From Rhodococcus sp. KRD197 (GTDB lineage: Bacteria; Actinomycetota; Actinomycetes; Mycobacteriales; Mycobacteriaceae), in the NCBI RefSeq assembly GCF_017168235.1, contig NZ_JABFAO010000002.1, positions 62,001 through 126,000 of the forward strand: 64,000 bases of DNA, given 5' to 3'. Each line of letters begins with the position of its first letter. Position 1 is the stretch's first letter. A program made the position numbers and the translations under genes. The notes under the pieces were generated by a model, which was given only the letters and a program-made list of their open reading frames with translations, was not told the origin of the DNA and searched no databases. Shown here one piece after another: positions 46,974-54,714 of this stretch.

Positions 46974-47522
46974 TCACTGCCATGCCGCCAACCTCTCACT
47001 CAGAGTTGCTCGTGCTCGCAGCAGTTGTCCACGAACGGCACCTGCCGACATTCCCATGATCTGCCCGATCTCCGGATGTGTCATCCCTTCCACCTCGCGT
47101 AGCAACCAGCACGCACGTTGACGGTAGGGCAGTTCGGCGAGCACCCGACCCAGGGCGTCGAGAAAATCGTCATTGGTTGCACGCTTCTCGGGGTCGAGGT
47201 GGGCGTCGGTGCTGCGTTGCTCGAAGATCCAGTCCTCGGCGGGCGGAACAGCCCGGCGCCGACGGTGATCGACCACCTTGTGCGAGACCATCGAGAACAA
47301 CCACGTCCGCAATTTCGCGTCGCCGCGAAAGGTGTCGAGTCCCTTCCACGCTGCGACGAACGCGTCCTGAACCACCTCTTCTGCAGCGCCGTGATCGGAG
47401 AGCATGTTGCGGGCGTAGCGAAACATCTCTGGGCCGTACCGAGCAACTATCTGCTCGAAGGCGTCCGCGTCGCCGAGGGCAGCGTTGTGCACGAGTACGT
47501 GATCGGATAGCCGATCGACCAT
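46974..47522 (-). CDS. ECF-type RNA polymerase sigma factor
   Basis: 182 residues with region 2 (ALGDADAFEQIVARYGPEMFRYARNMLSDHGAAEEVVQDAFVAAWKGLDTFRGDAKLRTWLFSMVSHKVVDHRRRRA) and region 4 (LGRVLAELPYRQRACWLLREVEGMTHPEIGQIMGMSAGAVRGQLLRARATLSERLAAWQ), no region 3. It is divergent from the Asp23/AmaP operon across a 163-base gap containing an inverted repeat, so it very likely drives that envelope-stress operon. The ATG giving MVDRLSD was preferred to one 24 bases upstream. Confidence 0.92.
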   Translation of the reverse strand: MVDRLSDHVLVHNAALGDADAFEQIVARYGPEMFRYARNMLSDHGAAEEVVQDAFVAAWKGLDTFRGDAKLRTWLFSMVSHKVVDHRRRRAVPPAEDWIFEQRSTDAHLDPEKRATNDDFLDALGRVLAELPYRQRACWLLREVEGMTHPEIGQIMGMSAGAVRGQLLRARATLSERLAAWQ

Positions 47523-47597
47523 CGATTCTCCGCTCTCGACTCGCACTTGTTTTCCGGACGATTCCCGTTCGACACCGTTCTACCAGCGATGTAAGTT

Positions 47598-47616
47598 TGT
47601 GGTGCGGATCACCACA
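47598..47616. promoter_or_regulatory. Inverted repeat in the sigma factor/Asp23 divergent region
   Basis: TGTGGTG-CGGAT-CACCACA, a perfect 7-bp inverted repeat with a 5-base spacer, placed between the two divergent starts. It could be an operator or a terminator-like stem; no T-tract follows. The function is not known. Confidence 0.5.
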
Positions 47617-47685
47617 TCGTTCGCGTGCGCTTTCGTCGATGCGATACGACCTACTTGCGACACATTCGAAGACGAAAGGTCGAAC

Positions 47686-48165
47686 ATGAGCAACCAGACG
47701 TTGGACAAGTCCAAGGAAACCGCAGCCGTCTCCGACAAGACCGATGTCGCCAAGACCGAGTCCGCCCTCGTCGGCAGCACGGGCCGGACCACCATCGCCG
47801 ATACCGTCGTCTCCAAAATCGCCGGCATCGCCACCCGCGAGGTTCAGGGCGTGCACGACGTCGGCGGCGGCACCTCCCGCGCCATCGGTGCACTGCGCGA
47901 GCGTATTCCGGGTGCACGGGTCAACCAGTCTCAGGGCGTGTCGGTCGAGGTCGGCGAGCGCCAGGCCGCAATCGATATCGACATAGTCGCGGAGTACGGC
48001 GTGTCCATCGCTGATCTCGCAGCCGGCATTCGCCGCAATGTCATCACCGCTGTCGAGCGCATGACAGGTCTCGAAGTGACCGAGGTCAACATCGTCGTCC
48101 ACGACGTCTACCTCGACGAGGGCGACGACGACAGCCAGGAAGTCGCCGGAACGCGAGTCCAGTGA
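47686..48165 (+). CDS. Asp23/Gls24-family envelope stress protein
   Basis: 159 residues. After a polar ~35-residue lead, GRTTIADTVVSKIAGIATREVQGVHDVGGG opens the Asp23/Gls24 domain, with GVSVEVGERQAAIDIDIVAEYGVSIADLAAGIRRNVITAVERMTGLEVTEVNIVVHDVYL as the core and end. Asp23-type proteins assemble at the membrane on an AmaP anchor in Firmicutes and respond to cell-wall or alkaline stress. GAAAGG lies 7 bases upstream of the ATG. It is the first gene of a six-gene tight operon. Confidence 0.9.
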   Translation: MSNQTLDKSKETAAVSDKTDVAKTESALVGSTGRTTIADTVVSKIAGIATREVQGVHDVGGGTSRAIGALRERIPGARVNQSQGVSVEVGERQAAIDIDIVAEYGVSIADLAAGIRRNVITAVERMTGLEVTEVNIVVHDVYLDEGDDDSQEVAGTRVQ

Positions 48166-48473
48166 CCGAGCACGCCGACACTCCCGAGCCCGGCGTCCCG
48201 GAGAGCATCGACATCTCCGAGAGCATCGCCGAGGCTGTGCTGGCGACCGACGGTGTCGCCGGTCTGCACGGCGGAATGTTCGGCGAGGCAGCCACATACC
48301 TACCCGGTCGACGCGTGGCCGGCATTCGTATCGATGAGAACGGAACCGAGGTGCACGTCACGCTGATCGCGGGTCACCCGGTTCGCGAGACTGCCGACGC
48401 GATACGCACCGCTGTCTCACCGCTCTCGCCGGGTCCGGTGCACGTCACCGTGGAGGACGTAGTCAGAGCATGA
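48162..48473 (+). CDS. Small Asp23-like protein
   Basis: 103 residues: SIAEAVLATDGVAGLHGGMFGEAATYLPGRRVAGIRIDENGTEVHVTLIAGHPVRETADAIRTAVSPLSPGPVHVTVEDVV. The pattern (AVxxxDGVAxLHGGxxGEVATYLPG) is a recurrent short Asp23-related partner in actinobacterial operons. The GTG start overlaps the previous stop by four bases (GTGA) and its own stop overlaps the next start. Confidence 0.8.
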   Translation: MTEHADTPEPGVPESIDISESIAEAVLATDGVAGLHGGMFGEAATYLPGRRVAGIRIDENGTEVHVTLIAGHPVRETADAIRTAVSPLSPGPVHVTVEDVVRA

Positions 48474-48694
48474 CGCGTTCTCCTGAGCACACGGCCGCTC
48501 GACGCGCGGTAGCAAGGCGGCATCATCCCGACGTCGGGGGCGACCCCGAGGTCTATGTTGCCGCGCTCGCCGCCGTCGAGCGCCGGTTCGCCGGATCCCC
48601 CTCCGCCATCGAGCAGAGCAGGTGGACGCGACTGTCCCGAACCATCATTCGGTCCGTTCCGAAGTTGCGGCGTAAGCGCTACTTCGACATCTAG
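48470..48694 (+). CDS. Miniature J-domain-like protein
   Basis: 74 residues. ARRAVARRHHPDVGGDPEVYVAALAAVERRF resembles helix II, the HPD turn (H19-P20-D21) and helix III of a J-domain; helix I and glycine-rich parts are missing. J-domains stimulate DnaK. A truncated one among envelope-stress genes could act as a decoy or simply be convergent. The last part (WTRLSRTIIRSVPKLRRKRYFDI) is basic and could touch the membrane. Confidence 0.6.
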   Translation: MTRSPEHTAARRAVARRHHPDVGGDPEVYVAALAAVERRFAGSPSAIEQSRWTRLSRTIIRSVPKLRRKRYFDI

Positions 48695-48712
48695 CCAGGA
48701 GCACTCGAACTC

Positions 48713-48895
48713 ATGACCACCTCGACCATCGGATTGTTCGTCGGTCTGCTGTTGGCCATCGCCGCTGCAGTCGGCGGCTTCACCGGATTCTTGTTTGCCG
48801 TGGTGCTCGCCGCAGTCGGCTTCGCCGTCGGCCGCTACATCGACGGCGAACTGGATATCTCTGCATTCTCCCGCGGACGCGGACATGACCGATAG
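48713..48895 (+). CDS. DUF2273-like small membrane protein
   Basis: 60 residues with two closely spaced transmembrane helices (GLFVGLLLAIAAAVGGFTGFLFAVVLAAVGFAVGRYIDGEL), the typical DUF2273 companion in Asp23 operons. AGGAG precedes the start by about 13 bases. It overlaps the next gene by 11 bases. It is probably part of the membrane platform for Asp23 proteins. Confidence 0.8.
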   Translation: MTTSTIGLFVGLLLAIAAAVGGFTGFLFAVVLAAVGFAVGRYIDGELDISAFSRGRGHDR

Positions 48896-49226
48896 CGACC
48901 GCGGGACCCTCGACATTCGCGATCACGCCGTCGTGCGCATCGCCGAGATCGCAGCCTCGCGTGTCACCGGCGTCGAACGGATTGCAGGCGGACTGACATC
49001 GCGCACTCTGCCTCGCGCCGAAGCGTCCGTCCGCAACGGCCGTGTCCGAGCCACCATCGATGTCGCCACACTTTGGCCGACGCCGATAGCCGATGTGGCA
49101 CATCGTGTTCGCCGTGCCGTCGTGGACGATATCGCGCACAGCAGCGGCCTCGATATCGAGTCCGTCGATGTTCGTATGCACTACACCCCACCCGAACGCA
49201 CCCCAGAACCCAGGAGAGTCGAGTGA
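48885..49226 (+). CDS. Asp23/Gls24-family protein, second
   Basis: 113 residues: GTLDIRDHAVVRIAEIAASRVTGVERIAGGLTSRTLPRAEASVRNGRVRATIDVATLWPTPIADVAHRVRRAVVDDIAHSSGLDIESVDVRMHYT. The ending (xxxVDVRMHYT) is the usual last strand of the family. It is a second, diverged copy, which suggests hetero-oligomers. Overlap with the AmaP start (GTGA) shows coupling. Confidence 0.88.
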   Translation: MTDSDRGTLDIRDHAVVRIAEIAASRVTGVERIAGGLTSRTLPRAEASVRNGRVRATIDVATLWPTPIADVAHRVRRAVVDDIAHSSGLDIESVDVRMHYTPPERTPEPRRVE

Positions 49227-50113
49227 ACCGGAAAACAGCGCCGGTCCCGAAGGCAGCGCCGAAAGCCAGTGGCGTCGCACTCGTGCTGGCGTTGCTTCTG
49301 TGCGGCGTGGCCGTCATCCTCGGTCGCGACGCTCTGATCGATCTCGGCGCCGTCAACGGCGCGAGTTGGATCGGCCCGGCGATCGATTCCGTCCTGAGCG
49401 TGACCGTGCAGTCGTGGATGTTGCCCGCCGGCGCAGCGGTCGGGGTTCTCGGCATCGTCCTGCTGCTCCTAGCGCTCGTGCCGCGCCTGCGCACGCACCG
49501 CCCGTCGGGCACCGAGGGTGTGTGGATCAAGCGTGGGGCACGTCGGCGGGTGTCCTCCCTCGGCACTGCCGCCGCTGCCGCGGATCGCGTGGTCACGGCT
49601 CTGACCGGCCTGGTCCTCATCGCGCTGGGTGCAGCGGCCGCAGCGTGGCAGCAGGATCGCCTTCCAACGTGGGCGTCCGAAGCGCGTGCAACGGTGGAGG
49701 CATGGCAACCGGGCGACTGGGATAGCGCCGGGTGGTGGCCCTGGGCATTGCTGGCTGTCGCAGTCGTGCTGTCGGTGCTCGGTCTGCGATGGCTGTACGC
49801 GCACCGACCGCGCCGTCAGCCTTCGCGGACAGCAACTTTGGACGACGAGCATGCCAGCGTCGATCTCACCTCGGCTGCGCGCAACGCTGCAGCGGAATTC
49901 GAGTCCATGCCGGGAATCGGCTCTGCCACAGCACGTGTGATGGGCAATCCATCGACTCCGGTCGTTCGTATCTCCGGCATCACGGACGACCCCGCCCCAT
50001 CGACGGACGCCGTCGTGGAGAAAGCCGAACGCCTGCGCATCAGGTGCGCGTCCGCTCTCGACGGCCTTCCGGTCGAGGTCCAGGTGCTCGTGGACGTCAG
50101 GTCCGCCAAGTGA
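49223..50113 (+). CDS. AmaP-like membrane anchor protein (DUF6286-type)
   Basis: 296 residues: three or four transmembrane helices (ALVLALLLCGVAVILGRD, LPAGAAVGVLGIVLLLLALVP, VVTALTGLVLIALGAAAAAW and WWPWALLAVAVVLSVLGLRWLYA) and a cytoplasmic C-terminus with VDLTSAARNAAAEFESMPGIGSATARVMGNPSTPVVRISGI ... VEVQVLVDVRSAK. AmaP anchors Asp23 to the membrane in Staphylococcus; the position at the end of an Asp23 operon and the topology support that role. GTG start with AGGAGA 6 bases upstream. Its stop abuts the convergent lipoprotein stop. Confidence 0.82.
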   Translation: MNRKTAPVPKAAPKASGVALVLALLLCGVAVILGRDALIDLGAVNGASWIGPAIDSVLSVTVQSWMLPAGAAVGVLGIVLLLLALVPRLRTHRPSGTEGVWIKRGARRRVSSLGTAAAAADRVVTALTGLVLIALGAAAAAWQQDRLPTWASEARATVEAWQPGDWDSAGWWPWALLAVAVVLSVLGLRWLYAHRPRRQPSRTATLDDEHASVDLTSAARNAAAEFESMPGIGSATARVMGNPSTPVVRISGITDDPAPSTDAVVEKAERLRIRCASALDGLPVEVQVLVDVRSAK

Positions 50114-51124
50114 TCAGCTGCCAGCCAAACGCGGAACGACGGAATCGATGGCATACGGGATGGACAGCACGGAGTTATAGCTGATTGCTCCGCGCTCGTC
50201 GAGGGACGTGGTGACGATGGCGTCCTTGCGACCGGCTTCGAGGGTTCCGAAGAGCGGGTTCTCGGCCACCACATCCACGTCTTCGTCGTCACTCAGATAC
50301 AGGATCGCGTCTGCGTCGAGCATCGCCACATTCTCCGCGGACACCGGCACGTAAAAGGAATCGCCGGTGTCGTGTTCGGTGATCGCCTCGGGAACCGAAA
50401 AGCCCAGCGAGGTAAGGAATTGCCCACGCGCGTCACCGGGGAGGAACGCACTGTACTGAACGTCGCTGGCAAGCACTACCACTCCGGTGCGTTCGGCAAA
50501 CTCGGGATGATTCGCGCGCGTGCTCTCCAGCAGTTCCTGGGTCTGCCGATTCAGTTCCATGCCGCGCTCCGCCTCACCCAGCGCGGTCGCGATCGTCTCG
50601 GTGGCGACTGCGCGATCGACCGTGTACGCCGCGGTTCCGGCGGGTCGTGCGACCGTGGGGGCGATCGCGTCGAGCTTGTCGTAGACGGCCTCGTCGAATC
50701 CTGCGCTGATGCCGAGGATCAGGTCCGGTGCCAACTCCGCGATCTGTTCGAGGTTGGGTTGGGAGTCCGATGCGATACGCGTCAGATCTGCATCATCCAC
50801 CTCGTCCTCGGTCCACGGTCCGAGCCCGTTCTCGTAGAACACGAACCCGGTGTTGCCGACGGGAATCGTGCCCAGTGCGATGACGGCATCGGCGTCGGTG
50901 ACACCGAGGGTCACCACACGTTCCGGCTTCTCGGTGATCGTCGTTGCGCCGAACTCGTGTTCGATGGTGATCGGGAACGAGCCGCTCGCCGAGGCGAGTG
51001 CATCGCCGGGGCTCTCGTCGCTGCCGCACGACACCGACGCCAGCACAAGCAATCCCGCGGCCGCGGCCGCGGCGAATCGAACTGCCTTCGGCAAGAACAA
51101 CACTCTGAGACCCACTGATTCCAC
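50114..51124 (-). CDS. Iron-siderophore ABC transporter substrate-binding lipoprotein
   Basis: 336 residues with a lipoprotein signal peptide (lipobox LASVSC, C33) and the FecB/FepB periplasmic-binding fold: FPITIEHEFGATTITEKPERVVTLGVTDADAVIALGTIPVGNTGF, LAPDLILGISAGFDEAVYDKLDAIAPTVARPAG. No transporter permease is adjacent, as is common for such binding proteins. A TTAGG-N4-CCTTA element lies 19 bases upstream of the GTG start, matching an IdeR (DtxR) box, so it should be repressed by iron. The GTG at 51115 is an alternative start with a good GGTGG. Confidence 0.9.
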   Translation of the reverse strand: MESVGLRVLFLPKAVRFAAAAAAGLLVLASVSCGSDESPGDALASASGSFPITIEHEFGATTITEKPERVVTLGVTDADAVIALGTIPVGNTGFVFYENGLGPWTEDEVDDADLTRIASDSQPNLEQIAELAPDLILGISAGFDEAVYDKLDAIAPTVARPAGTAAYTVDRAVATETIATALGEAERGMELNRQTQELLESTRANHPEFAERTGVVVLASDVQYSAFLPGDARGQFLTSLGFSVPEAITEHDTGDSFYVPVSAENVAMLDADAILYLSDDEDVDVVAENPLFGTLEAGRKDAIVTTSLDERGAISYNSVLSIPYAIDSVVPRLAGS

Positions 51125-51142
51125 CTTTGCTCCACGTTCGAG

Positions 51143-51157
51143 TTAGGGGAACCTTAG
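51143..51157 (-). promoter_or_regulatory. IdeR/DtxR-box-like site upstream of the siderophore-binding lipoprotein
   Basis: TTAGGGGAACCTTAG agrees at 11 of 14 positions with the TTAGGCTAACCTAA portion of the IdeR consensus. It lies between the start of the lipoprotein gene and the stop of the EAL gene, where the promoter must be. The metal-dependent repression is inferred from family knowledge. Confidence 0.65.
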
Positions 51158-51160
51158 CAG

Positions 51161-51913
51161 CTAGCGTAGGCGGGTCTGCACGTCCGTCCCCGACGCTGCG
51201 GCACCGAACAACCAGCCCTGCCCCAACGTCGCACCCAATTTGAGGGCGCGATCGTGATCGCGTTCGGACTCGATACCTTCGGCGAGGAGCACAGCGCCGG
51301 TCGATGCGACATACCTGCGTACCGCGAACATCACGCGCGCGGTGTGGAGTGATTTCGGGCGGCGAACAATGGACGCGTCGAGCTTGACGATGTCCGGTTC
51401 GACCACCGAAAGCGCCTCGAGCGTAGCCGAGTTCGATCCCACGTCGTCGAGCGCAATCGCAAATCCTCGACGCCGTGCCGATCGCACCATGGCCCGCAAC
51501 CGGTCCGGGTGCACATCGAGTCCTCGCTCGGTGATCTCGAGAACCACGTTCGCCTCGCACACGAGTGAGTCGAGATGCATCTCGGTGCAGGCATCGTCGA
51601 CTATTCCCGACGGTTCGAAGTTCAGGTACAGCGCCAGGCTGTCGGTGAGTCCTGCTGATTGAGCTGCCTTCACTGCCGCACTGCGACAGGCGAAGTCGAT
51701 ATCCGAGACAACCCCACGTGATCGGGCCAGAGCGAAGACCTCGGCCGGGTCGGCGCCCTTCACGGTAGGCCACCGTGCCAACGCCTCGACGCCGACGACC
51801 TCGCTCGTGTGCAAGGCCACCACGGTCTGGAAGCACGGCACCATGGAGTCGATTCTTCCGAGGGCCGCGCGAGCAGCGAACGACGTCACCGCGGCAACCG
51901 GCAGGGCTGTCAT
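51161..51913 (-). CDS. Stand-alone EAL-domain cyclic-di-GMP phosphodiesterase
   Basis: 250 residues, a single EAL domain without membrane segments. The key residues are kept: E43-A-L45, N98 (LYLNFEPS), E126 and E129 (EITER), D156-D157 (DDVGSNS), K177 (KLDASIV), E212 and E215 (AEGIESE). The loop after DD is DVGSNSATL instead of DFGTGYSSL, a change seen in weakly active or regulatory EAL proteins. The ATG starts 2 bases after the stop of the PucR gene, so the two are coupled. Confidence 0.88.
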   Translation of the reverse strand: MTALPVAAVTSFAARAALGRIDSMVPCFQTVVALHTSEVVGVEALARWPTVKGADPAEVFALARSRGVVSDIDFACRSAAVKAAQSAGLTDSLALYLNFEPSGIVDDACTEMHLDSLVCEANVVLEITERGLDVHPDRLRAMVRSARRRGFAIALDDVGSNSATLEALSVVEPDIVKLDASIVRRPKSLHTARVMFAVRRYVASTGAVLLAEGIESERDHDRALKLGATLGQGWLFGAAASGTDVQTRLR

Positions 51914-51915
51914 GT

Positions 51916-53151
51916 TCACTGCTTCGAGTCGAGTGAGTCGGCGATCAGGGCAGCGTGCAGTGCACGCAGGCCCGAGGACTTCATGGGATCGACACCCGTG
52001 ATCTGTTCGATGCGCTTGAGGCGATAGTCGACGGTGTTGGGATGGCAAACCAGTTGCTTCGCGGCCTTCTTGCGATTCGCCTCGGTCGCGACGAACGCCT
52101 CCAGAGTCGGCAACAGGTCAGGCGTCTGGCGCAACGGGTCGAGCAACCGCGTCAGATGCCGACGACCGATACCCGGCCGAGCGATCTGAAACTCCAGCGC
52201 CAAGTCAGAGATGCGATAGACGGCAGGAGGATAGTTCAGTCGTTGGACGAGCCGCAGTAGTTCGTAGACATTGTCGGCGGCGTCGGACACCCGTTCCGGC
52301 TTCGCGAACGCAGTGGCGGCCGACACTGGAACTCCGGCAGCCTCGCTCAGACTCGCGACGAGTTCCTCGGCCGCGGCCGGGGTGGCGTCGGGCACCAGAA
52401 TCGTTCCTCCCGAGGCGCTCAGCAGCGCCAACGGCGGCATGGGCGAGCTGTATCGCGAAAGGGCCGATGTGATGCGTGCGAGCTTGTAGCCGGCGGCAGC
52501 GTCGTTCCCCCCTGGGGTTTCGGTCTCGTCCTCGTGCGGCGGGAAATGCACCGCGAGAACCTCGTAGCCACTGGCGAGTTCGATTCCGACACGTTCGGCG
52601 ATGCGCGCGGCTTCGGGGTCGCCAGCGAGCAACGCCGTGACAATCGCGTGTGTCTGTTCATGGTCCTGCGCCGCGGCCGTCTTGTACTCATCGAGGTATG
52701 CGGAGGCGACAGCCTCGGACACTACGTCGAGCAATCCGAACATCAATACGGTGCCGTCGACGAGCGCGGGGTAGTCACTGTCGACAGCGCAGCCGGCGAC
52801 CATTCGTAGACCCACCGAGAATCCCTCGTGGAACGCATGTTGGATGGGTGCCAGCGGAACACCGGCACGGGCCCACGTGCCTGCGGATTGGCTGAGGCGA
52901 GACAACTCCGCCGACGTGGGCTGGACTCCGCTGTCGAGAACGTCTGCTGCCAGCGCCACGCACACCTCGGCGATGTCGGCGACGGCACTCCGTCCGATTT
53001 CTCCGGTCAGATCCTGGCACCGAGCGGTCGTCAGCACATGCTCGACCAGGCGCGCTGTGGTCTCTCTTGCGACGCGCAGCTGATGGGAGGCGGGCCGACC
53101 GCCCAGATTCACACTCTCGGCCGGACCCGCGGGCGACATGGTCGCTGCCAT
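51916..53151 (-). CDS. PucR/CdaR-family transcriptional regulator
   Basis: 411 residues: an N-terminal helical sensor-like region (LTTARCQDLTGEIGRSAVADIAEVCVALAADVLDSGVQPTSAELSRLSQSAGTWARAGVPLAPIQHAFHEGF), a central GGDEF-like CdaR domain, and the C-terminal PucR helix-turn-helix (DLLPTLEAFVATEANRKKAAKQLVCHPNTVDYRLKRIEQITGVDP). PucR proteins often regulate purine, sugar or amine genes. Downstream is only the EAL gene. In the 125-base gap upstream there is an imperfect inverted sequence (GGTATTTGAGTG / CAAACATACC) near 53224-53248 that could be an operator. Confidence 0.88.
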   Translation of the reverse strand: MAATMSPAGPAESVNLGGRPASHQLRVARETTARLVEHVLTTARCQDLTGEIGRSAVADIAEVCVALAADVLDSGVQPTSAELSRLSQSAGTWARAGVPLAPIQHAFHEGFSVGLRMVAGCAVDSDYPALVDGTVLMFGLLDVVSEAVASAYLDEYKTAAAQDHEQTHAIVTALLAGDPEAARIAERVGIELASGYEVLAVHFPPHEDETETPGGNDAAAGYKLARITSALSRYSSPMPPLALLSASGGTILVPDATPAAAEELVASLSEAAGVPVSAATAFAKPERVSDAADNVYELLRLVQRLNYPPAVYRISDLALEFQIARPGIGRRHLTRLLDPLRQTPDLLPTLEAFVATEANRKKAAKQLVCHPNTVDYRLKRIEQITGVDPMKSSGLRALHAALIADSLDSKQ

Positions 53152-53276
53152 CTGACATCACCTTCCCAACAGACGTTCCAACGCTGTACGTCAAGAAGGT
53201 ACTCCACAAAACCGACCGTCGCTGGTATTTGAGTGTTTCAAACATACCGGCAGTTTGTTTTAGGGTGTCACGCGAA

Positions 53277-54602
53277 CTATGCCGCTCGCTGCTTTTCACT
53301 CGACGGATTTTCGACCGACAGCTTCTCGGCGGCGACTGCTTGCCTGTCCGTGTACTGGAAGTGCGGACGCCTGTCCCCGATGTAGGAGTTCATCCACGAC
53401 AGGACGGCGATGTAGCGGTTTCGGAACCCGACCAGATACATCAGGTGCACCGCCAGCCACATCACCCAAGCCAGCGGACCGGCCATGTCCACCTTGCCGA
53501 ACAGTCTCGCGACCGCACTGAAGCGGCCGACGATCGACATGCTGCCTTTGTCGAAGTACTCGAACGGTGTGCCGGTATCGAGTTTGCCCGTGATCATCTG
53601 GGCAACGTGGCGTCCCTGCTGCATCGCGACGGGCGACTGGCCGGGCAGCCCGTTCAGCGATGTCACGTCACCGATGGCGTAGACGTCCTTCGCGGTCCCG
53701 ACAGTAAGGTCGTCGTGGACGAGGAGACGGCCCGCGCGGTCAGTCTCGCACCCCGTCCGCTGCGCCACTACCGAAGCAAGGTCGCTGGCCTGCACGCCGG
53801 CCGACCAGATGACCGTCTTGGCGCTGATGCGCAAGATGGCGTCGGTATCGACGTCCTTGACGGTGACCACATCGTCGGCGATGTCGGTGACCATGGCGCC
53901 CGTCAGGATGTCGACGCCCGAGCTTTCCAGCTTCTTCCGGGCATAGGCGCTCAACTTGCCGCCGAACGCCGGCAACACGTCCTTGACTCCGTCGACGAGC
54001 GTCACCGTCACCTCGTCTGGGGCGATGTCCGGGAACGATGCGGCGAAGTATCGGTGTGCCAGGTCTCTGATCTGACCCGCCAGCTCGACTCCGGTCGCGC
54101 CGGCACCGACGACGACGAAGCTCAGCAGATCCCTCTTGATCGCCGGGTCCGATGTCTGGTGAGCGGCCTCGTAGCAGCTCAGGATCTGCTCGCGCAGCGC
54201 CACGGCGTCGTCGACGGTCTTGAGCGCGAACGTGCGGTCCTTGAACTCGTCGCGACCGAAGTAGGCCTGAGTGGCACCTGTAGCGACGATCAGTTGTCCG
54301 TATTCGATGGTGTGGTTCACACCGGCACCGGTGTAGGTGACCTGGTGCCGATCTGGATCCACGTCGACAACGCGACCGAGGCGGACATCGGCGGATTCGT
54401 ACTCCGCCAGAATGCGCCGGATGGGGGGCGCGATCTCGCCGGTCGAGAGCATTCCGGTCGCCGCCTGGTACAGCAGCGGCTGAAAGAGGTGCTCGGTGCT
54501 GCTGGAGATCAGCGAGAAGTCGACTCCGGCCTTGCCGAGGGACTTGGCGGCGGCGAGGGCCCCGAATCCCGATCCGACAATGACAACGTCGTACTTCTCC
54601 AC
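53277..54602 (-). CDS. ndh: Type II NADH dehydrogenase
   Basis: 441 residues of NDH-2 type: FAD motif VVIVGSGFGALAAAKSLGKAG, EHLFQPLLYQAATGMLSTGEIAPPIRRIL, second dinucleotide motif FVVVGAGATGVELAGQIRDLA, VYAIGDVTSLNGLPGQSPVAMQQGRHVAQMI and a C-terminal membrane-binding segment (GPLAWVMWLAVHLMYLVGFRNRYIAVLSWMNSYIGDRRP). It passes electrons from NADH to menaquinone without pumping. GTG start (VEKYDVV) has GGGAGA 6 bases upstream. It is divergent from the LysR gene across a perfect palindrome. Confidence 0.92.
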   Translation of the reverse strand: MEKYDVVIVGSGFGALAAAKSLGKAGVDFSLISSSTEHLFQPLLYQAATGMLSTGEIAPPIRRILAEYESADVRLGRVVDVDPDRHQVTYTGAGVNHTIEYGQLIVATGATQAYFGRDEFKDRTFALKTVDDAVALREQILSCYEAAHQTSDPAIKRDLLSFVVVGAGATGVELAGQIRDLAHRYFAASFPDIAPDEVTVTLVDGVKDVLPAFGGKLSAYARKKLESSGVDILTGAMVTDIADDVVTVKDVDTDAILRISAKTVIWSAGVQASDLASVVAQRTGCETDRAGRLLVHDDLTVGTAKDVYAIGDVTSLNGLPGQSPVAMQQGRHVAQMITGKLDTGTPFEYFDKGSMSIVGRFSAVARLFGKVDMAGPLAWVMWLAVHLMYLVGFRNRYIAVLSWMNSYIGDRRPHFQYTDRQAVAAEKLSVENPSSEKQRAA

Positions 54603-54681
54603 AGCGAGTCTCCCTTCGATCGAACGTGTGGCTCCATGAAACGCTGGATTCGGGTGATCATCAACGCGAAAGTTGACATAG

Positions 54682-54706
54682 CATCTATGAGCAGGACTCA
54701 TAGATG
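54682..54706. promoter_or_regulatory. Perfect 10-bp inverted repeat between NDH-2 and LysR genes
   Basis: CATCTATGAG-N5-CTCATAGATG. The inner ATGAG/CTCAT halves give the T-N11-A form expected of LysR sites. TTGACA (54673-54678) nearby is a candidate -35 for the LysR gene, so binding would overlap its promoter: LysR autorepression with control of ndh is likely. Confidence 0.75.
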
Positions 54707-54714
54707 GAGGCAGG

